A stretch of 25,960 bases of DNA, from assembly GCA_001275005.1 (NCBI GenBank), contig JWZX01003282.1, forward strand, positions 1 through 25,960. Reading direction: 5' to 3'. Positions 1 to 8,939 of the stretch are shown piece after piece. The notes beneath the pieces are model-generated. The model was not told the DNA's origin. It worked only from the letters and a program-made list of their open reading frames with translations, and ran no database searches. Position 1 is the stretch's first letter, and every line of letters starts with the position of its first letter. The stretch is from Chrysochromulina tobinii. Taxonomy: Eukaryota > Haptophyta > Prymnesiales > Chrysochromulinaceae. The position numbers were made by a program, and so were the translations under genes.

Positions 1-688
1 CGGGCGGGAGCGGCGGCGGCGGCGGCCGAGGCGGCGGCGGCTGCGGAGGTGCCAGCAGTGGAGCGAACTGCGGGATCTGTGGCAGCTGAGCCAGCGCTGG
101 CTGCCCTGTGGGCTTACCGGCCAACGGCAAGGGCACAAAGGGTGGTGCCTGCGGCGGTGGTGGCGGCGCTGCCGCCTGCTGCGGCGGCTGGCGTGGCGCA
201 TTGAAGACCGAAGGCAGCCGGTTGCCTGGCTGCGGTTGCTGCTGCGGTTGCTGCTGCGGTTGCTGCTGCGGTTGCTGCTGCTGCTGAAGTGGTAGCCTCG
301 GCGGCGGCGGCTGCGAGGGACCACCGGCCATGTTGGCCGGCCGCTCGGCCGCGGGGTCGCGCGGCAGCACGGGTTCGAGGTAACGGTTGCCACGATTGAC
401 ATCCCCGGGGTCGACAGTTGCTGGCTCGAAGCGTTCGCGGCGCTTGCGCTGGCGCTGAGCCTCTATTTGCTCACGAAGCTCGCGCAGATGGTGCTCGTTC
501 TCACGCTTCTGAGCCTCGGCGCGTGCACGCTGCTCCGCGCCAAAGTTCTGGAAGTCTCCGCGCAGCATGGACAAACCGACAGTCCACAGCCGCAGGTTCG
601 CCAACCAGCGGTTGCTGCGGGATTGGCGCCCAAAACGGCGCGTTTTTTCGAACTCACACTCACAGGTCGTCGGATCGGCAAAGTACAT
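1..688 (-). CDS. Unrecognised coiled-coil, poly-Q and Pro-rich protein (3' end beyond window)
   Basis: I do not recognise this protein. Reading the minus strand from the ATG at 688-686, the frame stays open to base 1, giving about 229 residues, so the C-terminus lies outside the window. An in-frame TGA about 14 codons upstream supports this start, unless an intron joins an earlier exon. Visible parts: residues 1-45 are basic and start MYFADPTTCECEFEKTRRFG. A strongly charged Arg/Glu/Gln helix follows (about 46-80, containing LRELREQIEAQRQRKRRERF) and looks like a coiled coil. Next comes an acidic/Pro linker, then QQQP repeats, then a Pro-rich tail. Charged helices followed by low-complexity tails are common in cytoskeletal and centrosomal/ciliary proteins, but nothing here proves such a role. 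The neighbouring PLAA gene ends 208 bases upstream on the same strand. Confidence 0.6.
   Translation of the reverse strand, partial: MYFADPTTCECEFEKTRRFGRQSRSNRWLANLRLWTVGLSMLRGDFQNFGAEQRARAEAQKRENEHHLRELREQIEAQRQRKRRERFEPATVDPGDVNRGNRYLEPVLPRDPAAERPANMAGGPSQPPPPRLPLQQQQQPQQQPQQQPQQQPQPGNRLPSVFNAPRQPPQQAAAPPPPPQAPPFVPLPLAGKPTGQPALAQLPQIPQFAPLLAPPQPPPPRPPPPPLPP
230..286 (+). repeat. 12-bp tandem repeat encoding (QQQP)n
   Basis: About four copies of the unit ctgcggttgctg, followed by extra ctg triplets. On the minus strand it codes Gln runs broken by Pro inside the unrecognised gene at 1-688. It keeps frame (unit of 12), so length changes would alter the protein without breaking it. Confidence 0.85.
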
Positions 689-896
689 CTCCTCTCCTCG
701 CGCCGATTCACAGAGACACAGTTCTTGCTCTCACGCGCTGCTCCTCGTCGATGCTCCTCGGTGGGCAGCATGTATCCCAGTTCCCACCGAGCGTGACTGT
801 GCACCGCTCTCACTGAGATGCCGCCTTCTCGGGCGTGCCGTGCCGTGCCGCGCCAGTCCCGAGCCCCAGTTGCCCACCCACCCCCAGCCCTCTCCC

Positions 897-1830
897 TCAC
901 TTGGTCAGGAGCTTGAGGGCAGCCTCCTTGCACGCGACCGTCTTGGGCGGGGCGGCCGCGGACAGGGCGAGTGCACCGAGCGTCACGTGCAGCTCGAGCT
1001 CCTTAGCAGTGACGAGCATCCCCTCGACCTCAAGCAGCGCGTTGAGCGTCGCGAGCAGCCGGAAGAGACTCTCCTCCTCGGTGGGCTCGAGCAGCGCGGG
1101 CACGGAGAGCGCCAGCTGGAGCAGCGAGAGGGCCTGAAGCGCCACGCCGTCCATCTGGAGCGCCGTTTCGGGCGCAAGATCCTTGGCACTCAGCAGCATG
1201 CACACGTTGAAGAGGATCGAGACCGCCGCGAGCCGCGGCTGCGTCGGGCCGCTCTCAATGGGCGCCGAGAGCACGTCGACGAGGCTCGAGGCGGACGAGG
1301 CCACCATCGGGCGCAGCTCGTAGCGCGACACGAGGTTGGCGCAGGTGCGCAGCAGCATGAGCACCGCCGCGGCCGCAGGCTTGTCGTCAGCGGCGGCCGC
1401 AGTCTGCGCGACGGCGAGCAGGCGGAGCAGCCGCGGCACGAGCGGCGGCGCCGCGGCGGAGAGATGCTGCGCCGCGCTCGGATGGAGTACCAGTAACCGA
1501 AAGAGGTCAACGCACGGGAAGAGTCGCGGCAATGGCCAGCTCAGCAGCCCGCCACTCGAGGTGAAGAGCGCGAGCTCCGCGGCCGAGACGCTCGTCGCGT
1601 GGAACCTGTTGGGCTGCTTGAGCGTGCCGACGAGCTTGGCGAGCGCGGCCGCTTGCGACTCGTCCAGGGGCGTCGCCTCGCCCGCCGCGTGCATCTCGCC
1701 GTTGAACTGCATGAGCTTCGCGAGGACGCCGTCGTGCTTGCACACGTCGAACGTGAGCATTGGCGCCGAGGGCACCACGGGCGCCGCGCCTGCGTTGCCC
1801 GGCCGGTAGCGCGCCGCCGAGATGTCGCCA

Positions 1831-1870
<40 letters not shown>

Positions 1871-3464
1871 GCCGGTAGGCGCCGGCCGAGGTGAAAGGAT
1901 CGACGTTCCCAGCGCTGCTGCCGCCCGCCGAAGGGGCCGGGCGCGGCCGGTAGGCGCCGGTCGAGGTCAGGGGATCGACGTTGCCCGTGTTGAGCTGTGG
2001 CACGTTGTCTGGCGCGTTCGTGATGATGTGGTTGGCGATGGCGTCGAGGAAGCCCTGCTCGAAGCCATGCTTCCAGATCCACTGCTGCGCGGCCATCCAA
2101 GGGTCGTCCCCGCGGTTGAAGGGCAGCTGAAGGGCAGAGCCGTTGAGGTCGATGTCGAAGACGTAGTCGTACTCCTTGCCCTCGAAGACCTTCTTGCCAA
2201 ACATGGTGCTCGACGAGTCGCCTTTGGCGTTGGTCACCTCACCCACCTTCTCCCATGAGCCCGAGGCGACGCTCCACTGGTAAAGGAACGGCGTGCCCGT
2301 ACCTAATGAGGGAGGCCATCAATGGCCATCAGAGGTCGTCCAGAGGCAATCATGGCTCATCAGTGCCATCCGCGCACCCTCATCCTTGATGATCTTCGTC
2401 TGCCCCTCGCGCTGGCCGGGCTGGGCGAGCGCATCCGACCCAGGCAGATTGGTGGTGTCGAGGTCGCCGAGCATGCCCTCCTTGACCTGCTCGGCCGACA
2501 CTTCGAAGGCGGCCACCTCCGCCTTGAAGGCAGCGGCGATCGCGGGCTGCGCGGCGCGCGACGCGTCACGCGTCCACACGTAACCGTTGCCGTCGGCGCA
2601 TCCCGCGACGATGTCGCCGTTGGCAAGCGCCTTGAGCGCCCACACGGTCGATGGGTGCGGGATCGACTGGACGAGGTCGCCGGCGCTCGACCAGAGGCGC
2701 ACGTTGCGGTCCTCGGAGCACGTGAGGTACTCGCCGCTCGGGAGCACCGAGATGGCGTACACGAAGGACTCGCTGGCCTGAAAGACACTCAGGCAGCCGC
2801 CTCCCAGCTCCCAGAGGCGCACCGTGCCATCGTTGGCTGCCGAGAGGAAGCCCATTCCCGAGACCCAGCAGAGGGCGCGCACGACGTCCGTGTGGCCCGT
2901 GTACGTGTGCGAGCATGTGTCGCCCGTCCAGAGCTTGATCGTCTTGTCGCCGCTGGCGGTGAGCGTCTGCCCGTCGAGCTCGTCGAGCGGCATGACCGCC
3001 CAGAGCGCCGATTCGTGCCCCTTGAGCACGCGCACGCACGCACCGTCCTTCCACACGCGCGCCGTTTTGTCCCACGACGCCGAGTAGATCATGCCAGTTG
3101 CGACGGAGACGGCGACACACGAGACAACGTCCGTGTGGCCCTCGAGCACACGCAGCGGCGCCGCGCTCTCCACGTCCCACTCGATGACGTGCTTATCGTT
3201 CGAGCATGAGGCGATGCCGCCATGAGGGAGAACGCAAACGCGCTGCACGTAGTGGGTGTGGCCGATGAGCGTGGTGTTGCAAGTGTAGGTGACGCCCTCA
3301 TCTGTGCTCACTGGCCGCCAGATTCGCACGGTGCGGTCGCGCGAGCCCGTGACGATCGCTCCGTCGTCAAGGCTGTCCACAGAGCGCACGTCATTCTCCT
3401 TCTCCTCGTGCCGTGGAAGCGTGGCCGAGAGCTGATAGGTATCCACATCCATATTGTCCGCCAT
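897..3464 (-). CDS. PLAA: PLAA/Doa1 (Ufd3)-like ubiquitin-binding WD40 protein, two exons
   Basis: Homologue of phospholipase A2-activating protein / yeast Doa1, an adaptor that binds ubiquitin and Cdc48/p97 in ubiquitin turnover and membrane-protein quality control. Exon 1 is 3464-2378 and exon 2 is 2302-897. Joined they give 831 codons (830 residues), close to family length. Residues 13-298 hold seven WD40 blades, with repeated GH...W/D motifs such as LIGHTHYV and LEGHTDVV. The PFU ubiquitin-binding domain (about 350-455) is split by the intron: GQTKIIKDEG in exon 1 continues as TGTPFLYQWSV and then FEGKEYDYVFDID in exon 2. Two DPxTSxGAYRP motifs and a poly-Gly run (about 515-526) form a linker. 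The PUL domain, an Armadillo-like Cdc48-binding fold, fills about 545-830. The ATG at 3464 opens MADNMDVDTYQLS, directly before the first blade. All three family domains are present, so the assignment is firm. Confidence 0.95.
1831..1869 (+). repeat. GCC triplet run encoding poly-Gly in PLAA
   Basis: About a dozen consecutive gcc triplets on the plus strand, read as GGC (Gly) codons on the minus strand. It sits in the linker between the PFU and PUL domains and is a likely site of length variation or assembly error. Confidence 0.85.
2303..2377 (-). other. Spliceosomal intron in the PLAA gene (75 bp, GT-AG)
   Basis: On the minus strand the donor is GATGAGG|GTGCGC (intron begins at 2377) and the acceptor CATTAG|GTACGG (intron ends at 2303). 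Without splicing, exon 1 runs into a stop after an unrelated tail. With splicing the PFU domain reads through in frame and matches the family. The phase is 1. Confidence 0.88.
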
Positions 3465-3521
3465 GATGCCCGCGCCGCGCGCGATCGTCGGAAAGCCGCG
3501 CTGCCCGCCAACGCGATTTTC

Positions 3522-3572
3522 GTCAAGTCAGCGGTCAAGTCAAGTCATGTCAAGGGGAGTCAAGGAGTCAAG
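3522..3572 (+). repeat. Degenerate GTCAA repeats
   Basis: The stretch carries gtcaagtca, gtcaagtcaagtcatgtcaa, gtcaagga and gtcaag: six or so GTCAA units with variable spacing. The motif is the complement of the TTGAC array 230 bases further on. Confidence 0.8.
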
Positions 3573-3802
3573 CATGGATATCCAGTTAAGAAGACGCTAT
3601 TTTCGTGTGCATACCGTGTAGACGACGCCGTATTGCCCATCCCAAGTCATGTCGCGCAGCGGCCTCTGAAGTACGAGGACAGAGGTGACAGAGGACAGAT
3701 AGGTGACAGAGGCGGATAGAAGGAGGGCTCAACAAATCCAAAACCCAGAAACGACGAACGAGCAAACTAGTAGGGCTGTGCATAAATTAGGCAGCGTGAG
3801 AG

Positions 3803-3830
3803 TTGACTTGACTTGACTTGACTTGACTTG
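3803..3830 (+). repeat. (TTGAC)n pentanucleotide array
   Basis: Five perfect consecutive ttgac units plus ttg. The reverse complement (GTCAA) matches the repeats at 3522-3572, so the two can pair as arms of a long hairpin with a loop of about 230 bases. Confidence 0.9.
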
Positions 3831-3923
3831 TCCTTCTGGATGGACTCGTGAAAAAGCAAGCGAAAATTCAGGGCTACCGTCGATAGTAGCCACCTCGCCG
3901 CTGCAGCCCCATTCCTCAAACAA

Positions 3924-4709
3924 ATGTATTTGTCTGGCCATTTGAACTTCGTGGAAGGCTTCGGTGGTATGGGGCCTTCCGGTCTCAAGAACCGACCTAC
4001 CCCAATGCCAATATCGGGGCCTTCAGTGAGCCGAGCGGGTGCTGACCTGATGCTGCTGCTGCTCCAGTCCAAAATCCCTTCGGGTGAAATGCTCACGGCC
4101 AAATCTGACCGCGAGATGGCGCTCCTCGCCATCAAGTACGGTATCCGATTGCCACCTCACCTCTCGCACCTGCCCACACTACCGCCACCCAAAACTGAAG
4201 AGGAGAAAGCACGCAATGCAAAGCTTGCCGCCGATACTGAAGCGGCGGAGGATGCACACGCTGGCACGCCAGCGGTGATCAAGGAGCGGCCGCCGCGGCA
4301 CGCTCGCATGCGATTGGGGCACATCAATGAGATCGTCGAAGCACCAACAGGGCAGACACCTCTTTCGACCAGGCTCCCTTCGACGGCGGGTTCGCCCCCT
4401 TCTTCGGCTACTAGTTCGCCGGCTGCTACTACGCCGCGGCGATCCTTGCTTCCAGCCGACGATTCGGCGGTGGAGAACGAGCTCCTGGGAAGCGGGCACG
4501 GAACTAAGGAGCGCGCGCCTTCTAATCGTAAAAAGAAGGGAAAGAAGGTGAAACCTGATGCCGCCGTCGCCGCCACCGCCATCGGCATCGCGGACATCAT
4601 CGCGGACCTCTCAAGGCCCTTTCCTGAGGAGGAGCAGGAGCTCGTCGGCGCTGGCAGGGCTGTGAAAGAGAGGCCACCCTCGAATCGTAAGGTCAAGAAA
4701 GGCAAATGA
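3924..4709 (+). CDS. Unknown basic, low-complexity protein with KERxPSNRK motifs
   Basis: I do not recognise this 261-residue protein. Residues 1-85 look the most folded (the start MYLSGHLNFVEGFGG, a run of Leu in LMLLLLQSKIPSGEML, then REMALLAIKYGIRLPPHLSHLP). The rest is Lys/Arg/Glu/Pro/Ser/Ala-rich and probably disordered. A short motif occurs three times with decay: VIKERPPRHARM (about 118-129), GTKERAPSNRKKKGKK (about 193-208) and AVKERPPSNRKVKKGK at the very C-terminus. The last two are each preceded by an acidic ENELLG or EQELVG box. The basic tails resemble nuclear or nucleolar targeting signals, but that is inference. The single open frame with internally repeated motifs argues for a real gene. 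It is transcribed away from PLAA. No intron is needed. Confidence 0.6.
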   Translation: MYLSGHLNFVEGFGGMGPSGLKNRPTPMPISGPSVSRAGADLMLLLLQSKIPSGEMLTAKSDREMALLAIKYGIRLPPHLSHLPTLPPPKTEEEKARNAKLAADTEAAEDAHAGTPAVIKERPPRHARMRLGHINEIVEAPTGQTPLSTRLPSTAGSPPSSATSSPAATTPRRSLLPADDSAVENELLGSGHGTKERAPSNRKKKGKKVKPDAAVAATAIGIADIIADLSRPFPEEEQELVGAGRAVKERPPSNRKVKKGK

Positions 4710-5113
4710 GCACGTGGCGAGGCGGGAGTAACCTTAGCGCACCAGACAGACATCTTTGGTTGCCGTGACATGAGCGCAGGCAGACATTTTTGGTTGCGGG
4801 ACATCATTGATTCGAGCCAACGGAGTGACGCCGGGCTTCGGCTGTACAGGCACCATAATGCTGCAGGCACCGACAGGCTGGCTGGCAGCCGCCAGACCAT
4901 TCCAAGCCATGTAGTAAGCCTGGTACAGTAGTGCTTTAGGTTAATGGAGTTGAATTAGTGTCTCCACCCGCACGACGCACGAGTTGTTGAGTAATGAGCT
5001 CAATTAGATGCGTTCGCCTTCCAGTTTGAGTTTACAGTACGTGGTAGCTCCCGGCTATTGTCAAAGAGGAGCACTTACCCGGTTGCTTTTTACCGGTTGC
5101 TTGAATCGAATGC
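4710..5113. other. Intergenic region with short direct repeats
   Basis: 404 bases between two plus-strand genes. Two copies of cagacat(c/t)tttggttgc lie at about 4747 and 4781, and ccggttgctt occurs twice near 5080-5102. The base composition is closer to 50% GC than the flanking genes. I see no RNA gene or convincing promoter box. Confidence 0.5.
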
Positions 5114-8100
5114 ATGCACAACTACTTTCCAACTTTCGCGATCATACCATGGTACGGAAGCCTCCAAATCTTTCGCTTCAAACGCGCGGGTCCCCTCGCC
5201 TGTGGCCTCGCTGGGTTGATGCAGGACAGCTCTCATCCATTTGCCCCACCTGAGCCATCGAGGCTGCCGTCGCCGCGTACGACCTCAGTCAACTTTGTCA
5301 ACAAGACGGACGATGAGGCCACAGAGGCACTGATCAAATGGGGTATCCGAAGCCATGAAAACGGTGAATCTGAGATCACCATGGAGTATGACCACGTTCT
5401 TGCCATCTATGCACAACTTGCCAAGGACGCGTCCGTGACTCCACGTACCTATCAGCAAGTCCGTCGCCTGCAGGATCTGCGGCGGCAATGGGACAACGCA
5501 TGCGTGGCATGCGGAGATGCCTCTGACGCCAGTTTTTTGCGGATGCGCGTTGCCATGCGCTATTTCCACAGAACACGCAGAGAATGGTGGCAGTCTGTAC
5601 AGCAGTCGGCGCAAGTTTGTTGCCAAGCGCTATTCAGCAGAGCTGCAGAGTGCCCTCGATTGGCTGCCGCTCTGGGGCTCGGGATTGCGATACTGCTCAT
5701 TGTGGTCATGGTTGCAGCTCGATCATTGGCACTCTTGCATTATGCGCCGCCGCCACCTCCTCCGTTGTCACCGCCGCCCCAATCGCCGCCTCCATCACCG
5801 CCACTACCGCGTTCGCCACAACCGTCGCCACCCCCGCCGAGGCCTGCCATCTCCGTCGCCGCCGCCGCCGAGGCTGCCACCCTCGCCGGAGCCGTTGCCG
5901 CCTCCGCCCCCGCCGCCGAGCCCAAGTCCGCCAGAGCCCTCGCCCCCCCCTCCGAAACCGCCGCCGCCGAGGCCGCCACCTCCGTTGCTACCGCCGCCAC
6001 GACCACCGCTTCCATGGCCGCCCCCACCGCGTCCTCCATCTCCCTCGCCGCCAACGCCGAGGTTGCCGCCTCAGTCGCCACCACCGCCCAGGATGCCTCG
6101 TCCGTCGCCACCACCGCCAAATCTGCCTCCTCCGTCGCCACCGCCGCAACGGCCACCGCCTCCATCGCCGCACCCACCGCCAAGTCCGACGCCAGCTCAT
6201 CCGCCGACGCCCCCACCGCCGCCGCCGCAACCGCCGTCGCCATCGCCGCCGCCGCCGCCGCCGTCGCCAGCACCGCCACCGTCGACACCGCCACCGGCGC
6301 CACCCTCACTTCCACCGTCGCGGCCGCCGCTCCCGACGACGCCGCCATCTTTGCCACCTCCTCCGAGCCCGAGCCCGCCACCACCGCCCAATCCACCACC
6401 GCCGACATATCCACCACGAATTCCAGCCAATCTGCCACAGGCGCCGCCACCGCCGCCCAATCCGCCACCACAGCCACCTCGGCCCTCGCCGCCACCCCCT
6501 GTGCCACCTCCGCCGCCCTCTCCGCCACGGCCTCCGGCGCCGTCGCCGCCGCCACCCCGCTCCCCACCGGGCGGTTGCACCAACTCCCGCGCACTCAACT
6601 ACCGCGCGTTCGCCGTTGTGGACGACGGCACCTGCGTGGGCATTGGCGGCTGCACAGACTCACGCACGTATCGATATGAGCCCGCGGCCACGCACGACGA
6701 CGGCTCGTGCCCCCCCGTCATTCTTGGCTGTGCCGACTCCACCGCCGAAAACTATCGCGTGGCGGCGACCATCGACGACGGCACCTGCCAATATGCCGGC
6801 TGCCTCGACCATAACGCACGCAACTTCAACCCGTCGGCCACGTCTAACGCGCCGTGCACGTATCCAGTGCCCGGCTGCATGGACTCTGAATCCACCAGCT
6901 ACCACCCAGGCGCTAATGTGCACGTGGCTGGCCAGTGCACGTACCTGGGCTGCACCGACGGTCTGGCGCTCAACTTCAACCCGCGGGCCACCACCAACGA
7001 CGGATCGTGTGTAGCGGTCTTTACGGGCTGCACGAACCCGAGCGCGTCTAATTACGCAAACGTCGGGTACAATGTCGATTGCGGCTGCTGCCGCTTTCCG
7101 GGCTGCGCCGACTCGGCATCGCCCAACTACGATGCTAACGCCGCCTTCCACGTCGGCAGCATGTGCGCTGCCGGGCGTCGGCAGCAGCAGGCGTCGGGTA
7201 ACGCGAGCTGCTTGGACCCTGGAGCTCTCAACTACAATAGCGCGGGCGTGGTCCACGCCAATGCGGCCTGCTCGTTTCCCATCTATGGCTGTACAGAGTC
7301 GACCAACCAGTACTACTTCGCGGCAGCCAATCTGCACAACCAGTCTATGTGCGCACCGCCGACGATCTACGGCTGCCTTGCGCCGACGGCGATCAACTAC
7401 CGAGCAAGCGCGACCATCCAACGCGAGGGCGACTGCGTGCACGCCTTCCTTGGATGCTTGGACCCGGCGGCATACAACTACGACAGCACGTCCAATGTGC
7501 CCAGTGGGCTATGTACCTACCCTGTGCTCGGGTGCACCAATCCGATCGCGTCCAATTACAATACTTTGGCCATCGCGAGCGATGGCTCGTGCACATTCCA
7601 CGTGGTCGGCTGCATGGTGAGCATGGCACGGAACTACGCGCTGGACGCAACGGTCTCGAGCGAGCAGGCAATCTCGCTCAAGATGACCCAATTCACGTCG
7701 GATCAGTTGCAGACCGCGGCGTGTATCTTCGATAAGCCTGGGTGCACCGCACCCGCGGCGGTCAACTACAACTCGCTCGCAACACTTGACGACGGCTCGT
7801 GCTTAATGTATTCGCCACCACCTGCGCGGCCACCATCGCCACCTTCGCCGCCGCCGGTGCCACCAGCTGTCGCGGCCATCACGCTGTCCGTCGTTGCGGC
7901 GGGAAGCTCTGCCGACTTCACGCCGACTGTCCGCGTGGAGTTGCGCTCTGTCGTCGCCGCCGCGGCCAACGTTCCACTCGGCACCGTGGATTTGGCTGTC
8001 GAGCCGCTGGCTCGCCTGCGCTTGCTCAAGATCGGCAGCGGCTCCGTCCAGCTCACCTTCACCATTCGAGTCCGCTCGGCCGCAGACGCGCGGGCAGTGT

Positions 8101-8561
8101 CCAACTGGCTCGCGCCGAGGCTGGCCTCCACGGTGCTCGCGAGTACCCTTCTCACAACCACCTCGTACACAACGACCGTTCACTCGATCATCGTTGTCAC
8201 AGCCTTCCCGCCGCCTGTGCCACCGTCTCCACTTCTGCCGGAGCCCTCGCCGCCGCCGCCGCCGTTGCCGCGGCCACCGCCGCCGATGCCGCCGCCACCG
8301 TCGCCGCCATCGTCGCCACCATCGTCGCCACCGCCGACAACGCCACCGGAGCGGCCGCCGGCGCCACCCTCGCTTCCACCTCGGTGGCCGCCGCACTTGC
8401 CACGACCATGGATCGTCCTGCCCCTGCCGCCTCCGCCACCGCCGCTGCCGCCGCCGCCGCCACAGCCACCGATACCCCCTTTAGCACCGCCGCCACCGCC
8501 GCCCTGCAAGTTCTACGATATAAGGGATTCTAGATGCGGGGACGCTCTTGTAGCCGCATGA
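5114..8561 (+). CDS. Type II membrane protein: Pro-rich (pherophorin-like) linkers, 15 Cys repeats, SEA-like domain; one frame break
   Basis: Likely cell-surface protein of about 1150 residues. Residues 1-182 are cytosolic-type and charged. A single membrane helix follows at 183-205 (LAAALGLGIAILLIVVMVA) with no cleavable signal. Then come an SPPPPP-type Pro-rich stretch (to about base 6570), fifteen Cys repeats (6573-7815, see repeat entry), a Pro linker, a globular alpha/beta domain (about 7860-8207; VRVELRSVVAAA, VQLTFTIRVRSAADARAV) resembling SEA-like domains of algal surface proteins, a second Pro-rich tail and a Cys-containing end (CKFYDIRDSRCG). The N-terminal part reads in the frame of 5114. 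Everything after about 5845 reads one base further on, in the frame ending at 8561. The switch falls where ccgccgaggcctgcca differs by one C from ccgccgaggctgcca 25 bases later, so a single extra C is the simplest cause. Met36 (5219) is an alternative start. No catalytic motif is seen. Confidence 0.75.
6573..7815 (+). repeat. Fifteen tandem GC(T/A/L/M)-x-NY-x-DDGSC protein repeats
   Basis: Coding tandem repeat of about 24-30 residues per unit, consensus GC.D..A.NY...A...DGSC.Y. Clear units begin GCTNSRALNYRA, GCTDSRTYRYEP, GCADSTAENYRV, GCLDHNARNFNP, GCTDGLALNFNP, GCLDPAAYNYDS, GCTNPIASNYNT and GCTAPAAVNYNS. Most units have two Cys, consistent with small disulfide-linked modules. Repeat 7 has an extra Cys pair (DCGCC), repeat 8 ends in a basic Gln-rich insert, and repeat 14 has a long insert before its second Cys. 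The motif is known from secreted proteins of marine bacteria and algae; its function is not settled. Confidence 0.9.
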
Positions 8562-8939
8562 CGCGTGAGCCGTGAGCCACACCCTAGAGCGCACCCTTTG
8601 CATTGGCAGCCCCTCTCTGCCCCCTATGCCCCCGCTCTTGTATCGCGCCGACCGCCGTGGCGCGTGACGGCTGATGCGTGAGCCGCCCAGGCTGATTCCC
8701 TTAAATATACAGTTTACCCGTTTAGTGTTTACAGCTATGTAGAGCTTACGACCTATAGAGCTGACGGCTAATTAAATGGGACCTAAACGATTCACTTCAC
8801 CGAAATGTAGCACCATACCGTTCGATTCGATACTCAGTCTTTTCGCGTCCACATCTCCACAATCATTTCGTTCTCGGACGCTCGAGACGCCCCCTCCATG
8901 CTCCAACGCGCGACCATGGTGTAGCCGTTACAGGAGCCG
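8562..8939. other. Shared 3' intergenic region of two convergent genes
   Basis: 378 bases between the stop of the Pro/Cys-repeat gene (plus) and the stop of the IPT gene (minus), so it holds both 3' UTRs. The words gcgtgagccgtgagcc and gatgcgtgagccgcc recur near 8560-8690. The section 8698-8776 is clearly more AT-rich (cttaaatatacag, gctaattaaatggg) and may hold polyadenylation signals, though no canonical AATAAA is present. Confidence 0.5.

Larger units (their letters stand above)
3465..3923. other. Divergent intergenic region with short satellite-like repeats
   Basis: 459 bases between two divergent genes (PLAA, minus; unknown protein, plus), so it probably holds both promoters and 5' UTRs. 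No TATA box could be assigned. It contains GTCAA-type repeats near 3522-3572, the complementary TTGAC array at 3803-3830, and an imperfect repeat of gaggtgacagagg / gataggtgacagagg near 3680-3716. Confidence 0.6.

Noticed and set aside
463-933. Minus-strand 156-codon frame overlapping the unrecognised first gene
   Set aside because: Its composition is arbitrary, whereas the frame from 688 has a charged coiled coil and runs on into the QQQP and Pro-rich parts.
5740-6594. Long open frames on the minus strand and in other plus frames (Ala- and Gly-rich)
   Set aside because: They are mirror readings of GCC/CCG triplets of the Pro-rich coding region; no start context or domain, and the Pro frame joins to the Cys repeats.
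8863-8939. Further exon of the IPT protein after the TAG at 8940 (GTGTAG could be a donor)
   Set aside because: The sixth IPT domain already ends at its normal FAYF boundary, and no matching acceptor with IPT-like sequence follows before the convergent gene.
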